Assembly: GCA_016592635.1 (NCBI GenBank)
Contig: AP023240.1
Location: forward strand, 3,947,630-4,011,629
Direction: 5' to 3'
Length of the DNA: 64,000 nucleotides
Source of the DNA: Methyloprofundus sp.
GTDB lineage: Bacteria; Pseudomonadota; Gammaproteobacteria; Methylococcales; Methylomonadaceae
Under the pieces are notes generated by a model. The model did not search any database and was not told the DNA's origin. It saw only the letters and a list, made by a program, of their open reading frames with translations. Below are positions 37,555 to 46,772 of the stretch, in pieces (position 1 is the first letter of the stretch; every line of letters begins with the position of its first letter). Position numbers and translations under genes: made by a program.

Positions 37555-38340
37555 ATGCCTAAAATACGCCCTGCCGCTGTCGCAGGTAGTTTCTACCCGG
37601 CAGATCCACAAGTATTAACGACCATGCTGGAAAATTATCTACAGCATGCAAAACCAAGTACAACCACTCCCAAAGCGATCATTGTTCCGCATGCAGGCTA
37701 TATTTATTCAGGTGCCATTGCTGCCAGTGCTTATGTACGTCTACAAGCTAAGCGTGAGCAAATTATGCGGGTGGTTTTATTAGGGCCTGCACATAAAGTC
37801 GGCTTTGTGGGGTTGGCGCTTTCCAGTGCAGAACTATTTAACACGCCTCTTGGTGATGTACCACTTGATACGGAAGCAATCAGCGCATTAACCCGCTACC
37901 CGTTTGTGTATTACCTAGATCAAGCCCATACAGAAGAGCATAGTTTGGAAGTACACTTGCCATTTTTGCAAATAAGCTTACAGGCATTTAAATTAATTCC
38001 TATTGTTGTGGGTGATTGCTCAGCTGAGCAGGTTAGGCAAATGCTTGAGGCATTTTATGATGAAGAAGATACCTTAATTGTGATTAGTTCTGATCTGAGC
38101 CATTACCATGATTATGCCACTGCACAAAATTTAGACGCAGCCACTAGCGCAAAAATTGAGCAACTTGATTATCAACATTTAGACCATGAAAGTGCATGTG
38201 GGTGCACACCTATTAGTGGCTTGCTTGCATTGGCACGGCAAAAGTCTTTAACTGTTAAAACCATTGATCTTCGAAACTCTGGCGACACTGCCGGCGATAA
38301 AAACCACGTTGTGGGGTATGGTGCTTATGTTATTGAATAA
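37555..38340 (+). CDS. amrB: AmmeMemoRadiSam system protein B (MEMO1 family)
   Basis: The 261-residue protein has the MEMO fold: RPAAVAGSFYPADP at the N-terminus, VPHAGYIYSG, HSLEVHLPFLQ and VISSDLSHYHDY with metal-type histidines. MEMO-like proteins occur with AMMECR1 and a radical SAM enzyme; the reaction is not established. GGAG precedes the start. It overlaps amrA by 14 bp. The radical SAM member of the set is not in the window. Confidence 0.92.
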   Translation: MPKIRPAAVAGSFYPADPQVLTTMLENYLQHAKPSTTTPKAIIVPHAGYIYSGAIAASAYVRLQAKREQIMRVVLLGPAHKVGFVGLALSSAELFNTPLGDVPLDTEAISALTRYPFVYYLDQAHTEEHSLEVHLPFLQISLQAFKLIPIVVGDCSAEQVRQMLEAFYDEEDTLIVISSDLSHYHDYATAQNLDAATSAKIEQLDYQHLDHESACGCTPISGLLALARQKSLTVKTIDLRNSGDTAGDKNHVVGYGAYVIE

Positions 38341-38884
38341 AGAACAGCAACAGCAATTATTGGCAATCACTAAAGAGTCGATTGCTTATGGCTTAAAACA
38401 TGACCAAGCTTTAAGTGTTAATAGCCACAATTACGCAACTGAATTACAGGTAGTCCGCGCTACTTTTGTTACTTTAGAAATAAACGGGCAATTACGCGGC
38501 TGTATCGGCATGTTGGAAGCAGTACGGCCTTTGGTGGTTGATATTGTCGAGAATGCGTTTGCGGCAGCCTTTAAAGATCCACGCTTTCCTCCGTTATCAG
38601 CTGCTGAATATCCACAACTGGAAATACACCTTTCTATTCTCGGTGCCACCGAGCCGATGCAATTTGAGTCGGAGGCAGATTTAATCGCCCAGATACGACC
38701 TAATATTGATGGCCTAATTATTCAGGAAGGTCGACAACGTGGTACATTTTTGCCGTCAGTTTGGGAGGCATTGCCTGAGCCGGAGGCGTTTTTACGACAT
38801 CTAAAACAAAAAGCGGGGTTACCGGGCAATTATTGGTCAGATACTTTAATGGTCTCTCGCTATCAGTGCCAGGTAATTGCCTAA
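38327..38884 (+). CDS. amrA: AmmeMemoRadiSam system protein A (AMMECR1 family)
   Basis: I place the start at the ATG at 38327, giving 185 residues; the frame's earlier ATG at 38264 would add 21 residues inside amrB. The AMMECR1 signature LRGCIGMLEA is present (residues about 57-66), with NAFAAAFKDPRFPPL and FLPSVWEALPEP. It overlaps the end of amrB, so the two are translated together. The biochemical function is unknown. Confidence 0.9.
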   Translation: MLLNKEQQQQLLAITKESIAYGLKHDQALSVNSHNYATELQVVRATFVTLEINGQLRGCIGMLEAVRPLVVDIVENAFAAAFKDPRFPPLSAAEYPQLEIHLSILGATEPMQFESEADLIAQIRPNIDGLIIQEGRQRGTFLPSVWEALPEPEAFLRHLKQKAGLPGNYWSDTLMVSRYQCQVIA

Positions 38885-38955
38885 CAAAGTTTTGCTGGTT
38901 TCTGTGTGATCAGTGCAGGAGGTTCAACAATCTCAAGTAGCTCATTACTCTAGTG

Positions 38956-39010
38956 GTTCGTGACGCTGGAGCATCACAGGCTGCATTCCCACGCTGGAGC
39001 GTAGGGAACG
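38956..39010. repeat. REP family A pair, divergent
   Basis: Two successive units are present: GTTCGTGACGCTGGAGC with GTCACG-like arms, and CATTCCCACGCTGGAGCG continuing to GGGAACG (38984-39010). They are related to the family A repeats beside RAYT 1, but with ACGCTGGAGCGT in place of AAGCTGGAGCTT. They lie between amrA and the convergent transporter and may stop transcription from both sides. Confidence 0.7.
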
Positions 39011-39015
39011 ATTAA

Positions 39016-40386
39016 TCACCCTAAAGTAATATAACAAACCCCGCTAATAATAAAAGCCAGCATAATATTAAGCACAAAGCCTTCCCGCGCCATATCTTTA
39101 ATGTGAAATTTATTGGCTCCATACACAATGGCATTCGGTGCAGTTGCTACCGGCATCATAAAGGCACAGCTGGCACTAATCGCTGCTGGCATCATCAGGA
39201 TTTGTGGATCTACACCCGCAGCAACACCAGCCGTTGCTAGTATCGGCATTAATAAAGTCGCGGTGGCAGTATTGCTGGTAAATTCAGTTAAAAACGTAAC
39301 AAATAGACAAATACAGAGTATCAATACAAACACAGGCAGTGAGGACAAGCTGGTTAACATACCTGCCATTTTGTCACTCAAGCCTGATGCAATAAAGGCT
39401 TTCGCAATGGCAATACCACCAGCAAATAACAACAGCATTCCCCACGGTATATCACTGGCGGTTTCCCAATCCAATAAAGTGCCGTGCTTTTCGCCATTAG
39501 GAATCATAAACATTAACACCACACCTAATAATGCGATGGTGCTGTCCCCTACTCCCGTTAAACCCAACCAGTCACTCCATAGTTTCCGAGTGACCCACGT
39601 TAAAGCCACCAAGCCAAATACGATTAACACTCTTTTTTCAGCTGGCCGCCATGCCCCCAATTCAGGCAAGACAAAATGCTGTGTTAGTGACACTTTGCGC
39701 GTTAACCAAAGTGCCATTAGCGGGATGCCTATTATTACAATCGGCACACCTGTTTGCATCCAAGTAATAAAGTCCACTTCTTTACCCGTTGCTTCTTGAT
39801 AAATGCTCATAAAAATAACATTCGGTGGCGTACCTATCGGCGTACCTATTCCACCCAAACTGGCAGCATAGGCAATACCTAACATGAGCGCAGTTGCCAT
39901 CGTCTCATCATCAATACCTTGTAGTGCTGCTAATGCAATCGGTAGTAAAATTAAAGTAGTCGCTGTATTAGAAATCCACATACTTAAAATGGCCGCAGCA
40001 AACATAAAGCCAATCACCACGCACCGACCATTATTAACCCCAACCAATCGTACCATATAGATAGCCAAGCGCCGATGTACGCCACTTTTCTCTAATGATT
40101 TGGAGAGCATAAAGCCGCCCATTAATAATAAAATTACATGGCTACCGAGTGCGGCTGATACCTGTTTATGCGTGAGCACACCCGCAAAAGGAAATAAAGC
40201 AAAAGGAATAAGTGAGGCCGCTGGGATAGGAATCGCTTCTGTTACCCACATAATTACCGTAAATAAAGTGATTGCTGCTGTCCACGCTAGCTCACTACTT
40301 TGCGCAAATAAATGAATTAAGGCCAGACCTAGCAACAATGCCAGTGTCAGTGCACTACTTAGAATGATGAATTGCTTGTGGGTCAT
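39016..40386 (-). CDS. DASS/SLC13-family sodium:dicarboxylate or sulfate symporter
   Basis: The 456-residue integral membrane protein has about 12 hydrophobic segments. The family signature is visible in WISNTATTLILLPIA and in FTSNTATATLLMPI, the paired SNT motifs that bind Na+ and substrate, plus the C-terminal PVATAPNAIVYG. The family takes up C4-dicarboxylates or sulfate with sodium. Substrate choice cannot be told from sequence alone. It is followed upstream by a PsiE-family gene on the same strand (28 bp apart). Confidence 0.9.
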   Translation of the reverse strand: MTHKQFIILSSALTLALLLGLALIHLFAQSSELAWTAAITLFTVIMWVTEAIPIPAASLIPFALFPFAGVLTHKQVSAALGSHVILLLMGGFMLSKSLEKSGVHRRLAIYMVRLVGVNNGRCVVIGFMFAAAILSMWISNTATTLILLPIALAALQGIDDETMATALMLGIAYAASLGGIGTPIGTPPNVIFMSIYQEATGKEVDFITWMQTGVPIVIIGIPLMALWLTRKVSLTQHFVLPELGAWRPAEKRVLIVFGLVALTWVTRKLWSDWLGLTGVGDSTIALLGVVLMFMIPNGEKHGTLLDWETASDIPWGMLLLFAGGIAIAKAFIASGLSDKMAGMLTSLSSLPVFVLILCICLFVTFLTEFTSNTATATLLMPILATAGVAAGVDPQILMMPAAISASCAFMMPVATAPNAIVYGANKFHIKDMAREGFVLNIMLAFIISGVCYITLG

Positions 40387-40414
40387 ATTGATTAATTATG
40401 GCTATATCCTATCG

Positions 40415-40858
40415 CTACTCTTCGTGCTCAAGGTTCTTTTGACTGTTATCTTCCGGGCAACCATATTTATTAGAGGTATACGCCAGAATAAAAAGTGCCA
40501 CACTAAGTAAAACGATCGAAGCTGAGATACTTAACAGTAAATAGAGGTGAAAATTACCTGATACATGTTGTACATCAATGACTAAATGTCTCGACAAGGC
40601 AGTAATCGCAATAAATATCAGATACTGTACTGGCAACCTTTCTGTTTTGAAGTAAATACCCACCATTGCCCCCAGCTCAAGATATATAAACAGTAACAGA
40701 ATATCCTTTAATGAGGCATGCCCTTTCCCCATTATTTGTAAATATTCATATGCTGCAGACCATACTATAGTTAAGCCAATAACAAACAGTGCTAAATACT
40801 GAAACACATCCAAAAGGACGTTACCAAACTTCTGTACCTTATATTTTTCAATTTTCAT
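40415..40858 (-). CDS. psiE: PsiE-family (phosphate-starvation-inducible) membrane protein
   Basis: The 147-residue protein has four hydrophobic segments and the PsiE-family pattern LLLFIYLELGAMVGIYF followed by RLPVQYLIFIAITALSRHL. The E. coli relative is induced by phosphate starvation; its function is unknown. The gene is 28 bp upstream of the transporter and probably in the same transcript. No Pho box was looked for in detail. Confidence 0.8.
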   Translation of the reverse strand: MKIEKYKVQKFGNVLLDVFQYLALFVIGLTIVWSAAYEYLQIMGKGHASLKDILLLFIYLELGAMVGIYFKTERLPVQYLIFIAITALSRHLVIDVQHVSGNFHLYLLLSISASIVLLSVALFILAYTSNKYGCPEDNSQKNLEHEE

Positions 40859-40931
40859 GAATGACTCTTCAATCCTAACAATATTTTATTCACAAGCAAT
40901 TATCCCTGATTTCAAATATACTTTCTGGTAA

Positions 40932-41267
40932 ATCAACTATATTTGGTCCGGAGATTGGACACCCGAAGGTGCTCGACAAGCCATTAGTGGCGCAGCACGC
41001 GCAGGATATGACTACATAGAAATAGCACTATTAGACCCTTGGGCAGTTGATGTGGCTTTAACGAAAGACCTACTGCAAGAATACAACATACGTGCACATG
41101 CCTCTCTTAAAAAAATTGGCTACCAAGGCTCGATCACATTTGAATCATTTTCATCAGAAGTGGTTGATGCAAACCTGTCCAATACTCTCTGTGTCTGGCG
41201 CAACCTTTGGCATGACTCTGATGACTTAGCGCGCACAGCATTGCAGTTTATGCAAGAGCGTTATTAA
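40932..41267 (+). pseudogene. Sugar-phosphate isomerase/epimerase (TIM barrel) remnant with in-frame deletion
   Basis: Two ends of an AP-endonuclease-2-like sugar epimerase are joined in one frame. The N-terminal part is WSGDWTPEGARQAISGAARA and on to YIEIALLDPW; the C-terminal part is GYQGSITFESFSSEVV to VWRNLW and LARTALQFM. The join lies near 41109, in HASLKKIGY. About 180 of an expected 290 residues, including the metal site, are missing, yet the frame is kept. A stop (40929-40931) directly precedes the aligned part and no normal start is visible. Not expected to be active. Confidence 0.75.
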
Positions 41268-41322
41268 TTGATAAACTTGTAAAGTGACATCAGACTAAAG
41301 GACTGAGAATTTTACTGAGTTC

Positions 41323-42226
41323 TCAGCCCTCTAATACAGACACTTTATTTCTACCAGCATCCTTGGACATATACATCGCTTGATCTACCCGCAACAGCAA
41401 AGCATCGAAGTTTTGATCCGCCTTCTTGAGCTGGCTCACACCAAAACTGGCAGTAAATGTCACTATCTGGCCTTGATAATCGAAACTGTAATTTGCAATT
41501 CCTACACGCACACGCTCTGTAGTGACCATGGCTTGCTCGATAGTCACACCAGGTAGCAGAATGGCGAACTCCTCACCTCCAATCCGCGCTACAAAATCAA
41601 TATCACGCACTGCATCCTTAGCCACATTTGCCACAACTTTAAGTACGCTATCCCCCGCAGCATGACCATAAGTGTCATTAACTTGCTTAAACAGGTCAAT
41701 ATCAAACATGACTACCGAAAGTGGCTGTTGATAACGTTGTGCCCTCGTAAATTCTCGGGTTGCAACTTCTTCAAAATAACGCCGATTGGACACCTCAGTC
41801 AATGCGTCAATACGCGCTAGCTGTTCTGCTTTATCCTTAGCCTTTTCAAGCTCTGTCGTGCGTTCAAGCACAATACGTTCTAAGCTCTCTTTGGCTTTTT
41901 CCAGTAATGTATTTGCGCGTAACTTTTGCTCAATAACACTTTTCTCAGCTACTTCTTTTTGTTCACGCAGAAAATTGATCCGGTCTGCCAAAGCCAGTGA
42001 AAGTAGTACCACATCGGCAGTAATGCCAAACTCGACCGCATGAAAATGTACAAAGGTATAAGGTAAAAAACCACTCACCGTTAGCGCAGTAACAAAAGCA
42101 CCGACTAAGGTGGACATCGAGGCCATCATAAAAAAACGTGCGGCAGTATAGCCTGATAACCATGCTTTTATACTTGCAATCAATACCAGTGGGGAAAAGA
42201 TAAAGATGAAGTACACAGGTGCGGCA
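41323..42226 (-). pseudogene. Truncated 7TM-DISM-type diguanylate cyclase
   Basis: The remaining 297-300 codons hold the last transmembrane segments (about 1-80) of a 7TM sensor, a coiled coil, and a GGDEF domain (about 140-295) with GGEEF and an RDID inhibitory site five residues before it. The 5' end is cut at 42226 by the IS4 element, so the sensor N-terminus is missing. A GTG at 42216 could start the membrane fragment, and the catalytic domain itself looks intact. c-di-GMP synthesis could still occur if it is expressed, for example from an IS-borne promoter. Confidence 0.8.
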
Positions 42227-43632
42227 TCACTGCCATTAAGTTAAGAGATATTTCTTTTAAAAACAATGCTTTTTCTGCCGCTTATGAAAATTCAGCAAGC
42301 GCCTCGCAGATGATTTTTTACGAGGCGGGTTGCGGTGCTTTCGTTCAATGGTGGGATTAGTTAAAAATAGTGCCGTCAGCTTTTCCTCTATGAAGTTGGT
42401 CTCAGTGTCTCCAAGCAATAAATCGAACGCATGATTTTTGATGGCATTAAACGATACCGAGCGGTTAACGATCTGTGGGTATTTTGTTTCTTTGGCATCT
42501 AGTTGTTTCTGTGCAGCATCCGTTAATATTGACTCAAGCCCCGTTAAATATACACTTGAATGAAAATCCTGCTTCACTGCCTCTGCCTGAGTTCCCGTAA
42601 AATTTTCCAGCCCTAACCGAGTTTTTAACAACCCATAAAAGGTTTCAATTCCCCAGCGCAAATAATATAGCTCAGCAAAATCAGCACTCGGATAGTACTT
42701 TTCATTATGTAAGGAAGTCACTAAAACTTCATTTTCACCAGTACTCAACTTAACCCGTACAAAGCGTACCTTAAGTGAAACAGGTAGGCCTAATTTACGA
42801 ATAATGGACATTTGCTCAGCACAAGGCTTAAGTGTTGCCGTTTGGCTTTCTTTTCCTTCACCTTTTAGCATTTTTCTTGCTACTGCAAACGAGGCCGCCG
42901 AACAACGAATAACATAATCTCTCCGAGATTGAGTCAATTCAGCCAGCATTCGATAAGATGGGTAGTTCCTGTCCATCGTCAACAAATCTTTTGCTTGTGT
43001 ATGAGCTAAATGCTCAACCGCCAAATCAATTTCATAAGCTCTCGCTCTGCCCAAACGTGCATCAATTGCCACTCGATTCAATACATCATAGAGCACCGAG
43101 GCGAGTGCATAGGGATGCTGCCCTATTATTTCACTATCCTTGCCATTTGAATAAGAAATCGTGCCAAATTCTTCTCGGACATCTTCTGTATTCGGCAAAA
43201 CAACTTTTGAACCATCAATTGCCAAGACCCGAAAACCCCAGAATTTATGATAGTCGCCATCACCACCATACACCGTTTCAACTATAGCGGTTTGGTTGAG
43301 TTCTATAAATGCAGTGTGCTTAAGCTTATAACGTGCTTGCGAATAAGCACTGGCCGTTACAGGTGGTAAATCTAGCCAGCTCATCGCTTCATTCACTACA
43401 TTTTGCACTGATTTAACACTTTTTCTCATCATTAAGACCATTAATAATGCAAACGGCAAACTACGATTTCGAGTAAAATCCTTTTCCGAAACTCGGTGAC
43501 TTTTTGTAAATGCTTCATTTTTAAGTTGAGCTCGACTTTTATTTATTGCTTGACTTTTTTAACCATTATTATCATAAAATGCCTATATTATCCTTGTTTT
43601 TTAACAAATTTTCCTTAACTTAATGGCAGTGA
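42227..43632 (-). mobile_element. IS4-family insertion sequence, about 1.4 kb
   Basis: The ends share the inverted repeat TCACTGCCATTAAGTTAAG (left 42227-42245; right end read inwards from 43632). It carries one transposase. No target duplication is visible: flanks GTGCGGCA and CGCTCTGG do not match. The element has therefore probably been involved in a deletion that removed the 5' part of the GGDEF gene. Confidence 0.85.
42257..43459 (-). CDS. IS4-family transposase
   Basis: The 400-codon frame has DDE-family features: LAIDGSKVVLPNTE (first Asp), LLTMDRNYPSYRML (second Asp) and the YREK-like block YYLRWGIETFYGLLKTRL (Glu). Coding character continues upstream of the track start in the same frame (KDFTRNRS, with a preceding KSHRVSE), so the true N-terminus is about 30 residues longer. 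No ATG is found in that stretch, and the start may be non-canonical. Confidence 0.9.
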   Translation of the reverse strand: MPFALLMVLMMRKSVKSVQNVVNEAMSWLDLPPVTASAYSQARYKLKHTAFIELNQTAIVETVYGGDGDYHKFWGFRVLAIDGSKVVLPNTEDVREEFGTISYSNGKDSEIIGQHPYALASVLYDVLNRVAIDARLGRARAYEIDLAVEHLAHTQAKDLLTMDRNYPSYRMLAELTQSRRDYVIRCSAASFAVARKMLKGEGKESQTATLKPCAEQMSIIRKLGLPVSLKVRFVRVKLSTGENEVLVTSLHNEKYYPSADFAELYYLRWGIETFYGLLKTRLGLENFTGTQAEAVKQDFHSSVYLTGLESILTDAAQKQLDAKETKYPQIVNRSVSFNAIKNHAFDLLLGDTETNFIEEKLTALFLTNPTIERKHRNPPRKKSSARRLLNFHKRQKKHCF

Positions 43633-43902
43633 CGCTCTGGCTCTAAGCTAACCGTTCCAGCTAAAGACTTAACACTGAAGACAAAAAAGATCACCATGCA
43701 CAATGATAAAAACCGTATCGCCATAAACGTTTGTTATGCCCAATTAGTTGAATGTATATGATAATTAGGGGTCGGCACGAAATAAATCCAGAATTTTCTA
43801 TAAGTAACCCTTGGTCACTGTACTCTATATTAATTATGAATATACTCGACCAGGTCTAAATCCGCACACAATACATCTACAAAAATGTCCACACCCTAAA
43901 AC

Positions 43903-45165
43903 TTATTCGGCCGTATTTTTACTATCTTTAATCGCTAATTGTAACTCCAAGCGTTTTTTATCTAATTCCAATAATTCAATTTCTCGACGCAAGTAAATAT
44001 CTGAGTTTTTCTTAGTCTCATAACTTTGCTCTTGCATTGCCAAACGCTGTTGCTCCTGATGTTTTTGGTTGGCTACATCCATATCAAATTTTAATTGTTT
44101 CTGCTTGCTATCATGCTCTAACTGTAGCTCATGTTTTTTATTTTTTGCAGCTAGCCAACTCGCATGCTTCAGTTCATATTTTTCAATATCTGCGTGTATT
44201 TCTTTTTCTTTTAACAAGGCATGATGTGCCAACTGATCCCTATGTGTCTGCTGCTCTGCTATCCTAATTTGCTCAGCTTGCTGCTGTTTTTCCTGTAGCT
44301 CAATTTCCAATTCAGTTTCTTTTAAATTACTGGCATGTTGAACTTTTTTGACATGCAACCTTGCTTGTATCGCAAATTGCCGTTGCTGTTGCTCTTCTTG
44401 GTCTAGTAGCAATCGTTGTTGATATTCTGCCTGTTGCGCTTGCTGTACGCGCTCTAATTCAGCACTTTGTTCCAATTGTTCCAGCTGCTGTTGTTTTTGT
44501 GCTAATTGCTGCTGTTGCTCAAGCTGCTCTTGACGAAACAACTCCTCACGCTGTTGCTCAGTCACCTCAAAACTTTTCTTCAACACCGTTAAGTACAAAT
44601 GCTCTTTACCCAATTGCACTTCAGGAAAGTCTATAAAGGTTGCACTCATGGTACAAACTACTTGTGATTGGATATTGTCCAAAATAAGCATTTCATTAAT
44701 CGCCACAGTCATGCTTTTTTCAATATCACCCAAGCCAGTACGCACCCAAGCATCATCATTTAACTTTAGTAATTGACTATTAATCGTATCAATAATACTC
44801 GGATAATAAATACTCTTAATATGCTCATTAATTTCCGACAAAATTTCTATATGATTTTTCGCATATACAAAAGTTGCCTGAAAACGGATATTCAATTCGG
44901 TATCAAGTGTGCAAAAACCATCATGTAACTGGGTCTGTATGCTAATAGGCCAGTCATCAATAACTAATGGATATAAGGTATGATAAAAACGCTTAACAAA
45001 TTTTTCTGGGCGTAAAAACAGCTTGGAATAAGGGCCAAACTTACTAAAAACCAACTGTCGATCGACATTAAAGTTAGCATCCCATATTTCTGCACTGAGT
45101 GACTGCTCTGCCGCCAAAGAGTCTTCTATTAACCACCGATCAATCTCGGTACTTGAATTATTCAT
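43903..45165 (-). CDS. Glutamine-rich coiled-coil protein of unknown function
   Basis: I place the start at the ATG at 45165, which overlaps the stop of the upstream membrane gene by 8 bp. This gives 420 residues. The N-terminal half (about 1-195) is globular and unrecognised. From about 200 to 410 it is a Gln/Glu/Lys-rich coiled coil with many QQ runs. No signal peptide or membrane segment is present. It is paired with the membrane protein at 45158-46417, which has its own long coiled stretch, so a complex of the two is likely. The function is unknown. Confidence 0.65.
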   Translation of the reverse strand: MNNSSTEIDRWLIEDSLAAEQSLSAEIWDANFNVDRQLVFSKFGPYSKLFLRPEKFVKRFYHTLYPLVIDDWPISIQTQLHDGFCTLDTELNIRFQATFVYAKNHIEILSEINEHIKSIYYPSIIDTINSQLLKLNDDAWVRTGLGDIEKSMTVAINEMLILDNIQSQVVCTMSATFIDFPEVQLGKEHLYLTVLKKSFEVTEQQREELFRQEQLEQQQQLAQKQQQLEQLEQSAELERVQQAQQAEYQQRLLLDQEEQQQRQFAIQARLHVKKVQHASNLKETELEIELQEKQQQAEQIRIAEQQTHRDQLAHHALLKEKEIHADIEKYELKHASWLAAKNKKHELQLEHDSKQKQLKFDMDVANQKHQEQQRLAMQEQSYETKKNSDIYLRREIELLELDKKRLELQLAIKDSKNTAE

Positions 45166-46417
45166 TATGATCAGCTTGTTTGGCAGCAGCGGCTTCTGCA
45201 CGTAATTTATTAATTCTATCCCCTATTTTGGCAGCAATGAGTGGGTATAAATTGGGAGCGAATTCGACCGTTCGATGATCTATTTTGCGCAAAAATCCCC
45301 GATTCAATAATAAACCCACCGCAAACATTCGCGACCAATCAGAGTAGCGCCGCGCTTTTTCCAGTTCGGTTTTCTCTATGATCATTTCCAATTCATCATT
45401 TTCATTAATACGAAATTCAGTAAACTGACGTAAACAATCAAACACCAGTTGCTCTTCTTCTTTGGTCAACGGCCCAGGTGCAGTAAACTCCAAACGATAG
45501 GAAAGCAATACCGTGAAAAAATCTACCATGGCCGCACAGATAAAAGCAAACACAGAAAACCCAGACCACATTGCTATCGTAGGTTTAATATCTTCGGTAA
45601 ACTGTTTATAGGTGAGTAATAATGGCGGCTCAGGTAAAGATTGGCCAAACTGCATAGACAATTGATTTACTCTTAATTGTACGTTCTGAAAACTAGCAAG
45701 TAAGGCGTAATAAGCAGTTTCCACATCCTCAGCAACATCCAAGTTCGCTAAGTCCGCTTGCAAGTGCTGGATGTTTTGGTCTAATTCGGAAAACTGGCTT
45801 TTCAAAGTCGCTAAAGCCTGTTTTTTGGCTAAGAATATTTCATTATAATGCCGCCAAAATGGCCCCTCCCCCACTTGGTTTCTATACCCTGCAACAATCT
45901 CCGGGTGGGTACCAAAATAAGCTTGTGATACTTCTTTTGAGGCTTTATCCAGTTCTGTACGTTGCTGTACCAACAAGGTACCTTTAATGAGCAATACCTT
46001 ATCAAGGTAACTTTTTAAATCTTGCCTGATATGGTTTAAGCGGTCTATATGTATCGAACTCTGCTCAGAAATTTCATAAAATTTAAAGTAGGAAAATGAA
46101 ATAGAAGCGGTTAAGGCAATGATTAGCGAACAGAACACTGAAAAATAACGCATCCGATTGGCTTTCCAATGTATACCTGCCAGTTCCAATGAACAGATCA
46201 CCACAATGGATTGAATCGCTATGGTAATCACCAATGCAATCCATGGAATAATAAAATGCGCCATGCCATAAAAGGTGGTAAAACCCGACGCTATACTTAA
46301 CATCAAAACGATAGGGATTGTCCAAATTCTAAGCAATCCGACAAATAGTGTCTGAATACGGTTAATTAAATAGCCGACACTAGTGGTTTTTATTTTTGTT
46401 ATTTCAGGGCTAGTCAT
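45158..46417 (-). CDS. Membrane protein with long extracytoplasmic or cytoplasmic coiled-coil loop
   Basis: The 419-residue protein has three hydrophobic segments near the N-terminus (about 30-55, 58-80, 92-110). A helical region of about 165 residues rich in coiled-coil pattern follows, then a further segment (about 285-312) and a soluble C-terminal domain (about 315-419) with LTKEEEQLVFDCLRQF. The family is not recognised. It precedes the coiled-coil gene by overlap. The topology suggests a sensor or scaffold, without any enzyme motif. Confidence 0.65.
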   Translation of the reverse strand: MTSPEITKIKTTSVGYLINRIQTLFVGLLRIWTIPIVLMLSIASGFTTFYGMAHFIIPWIALVITIAIQSIVVICSLELAGIHWKANRMRYFSVFCSLIIALTASISFSYFKFYEISEQSSIHIDRLNHIRQDLKSYLDKVLLIKGTLLVQQRTELDKASKEVSQAYFGTHPEIVAGYRNQVGEGPFWRHYNEIFLAKKQALATLKSQFSELDQNIQHLQADLANLDVAEDVETAYYALLASFQNVQLRVNQLSMQFGQSLPEPPLLLTYKQFTEDIKPTIAMWSGFSVFAFICAAMVDFFTVLLSYRLEFTAPGPLTKEEEQLVFDCLRQFTEFRINENDELEMIIEKTELEKARRYSDWSRMFAVGLLLNRGFLRKIDHRTVEFAPNLYPLIAAKIGDRINKLRAEAAAAKQADHNE

Positions 46418-46505
46418 TACTTCTCATACTGCATCTTGGCCGTTAGACGGCCTATCTTGTAAAATTAAAAATGGTTTTACTTTTACCACAAGAACTAATA
46501 CTTGG

Positions 46506-46772
46506 TCAAAATATTCTACATGGGAATAAGCAATGAGATTCTAGCCAACCAAAATCTATACATCTTATACAGCAGATAATAAGCATAAGCCCTAGAACAA
46601 ATTGCCATAAACCAGAAAAATAATAGTGAATTAATGCACATAAACAGACGTATAATAACCAGACCTTCGCTTTAAATAACTCCCTTAATTTAGGCCGTGT
46701 ACAAGCAATCCAATGCAATAAATGCCACGAATTAACTGCATATGAAAACAAAAAAATATTCTCTACACGCAA
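46506..46772 (-). CDS. Possible small hydrophobic protein
   Basis: This 88-codon frame has two hydrophobic stretches and a central basic segment (CTRPKLRELFKAKVW). It overlaps the start of the HD-GYP gene by 31 bp on the opposite strand, which weakens the case, and no strong ribosome-binding site is seen. It may be real but shorter, or a chance frame. Confidence 0.25.
   Translation of the reverse strand: MRVENIFLFSYAVNSWHLLHWIACTRPKLRELFKAKVWLLYVCLCALIHYYFSGLWQFVLGLMLIICCIRCIDFGWLESHCLFPCRIF

Noticed and set aside
16652..39010. Repeats at 16652, 22088, 22640 and 38984 as a CRISPR-like array
   Set aside because: They are dispersed palindromes with no regular spacing or spacers, and a RAYT gene explains them.
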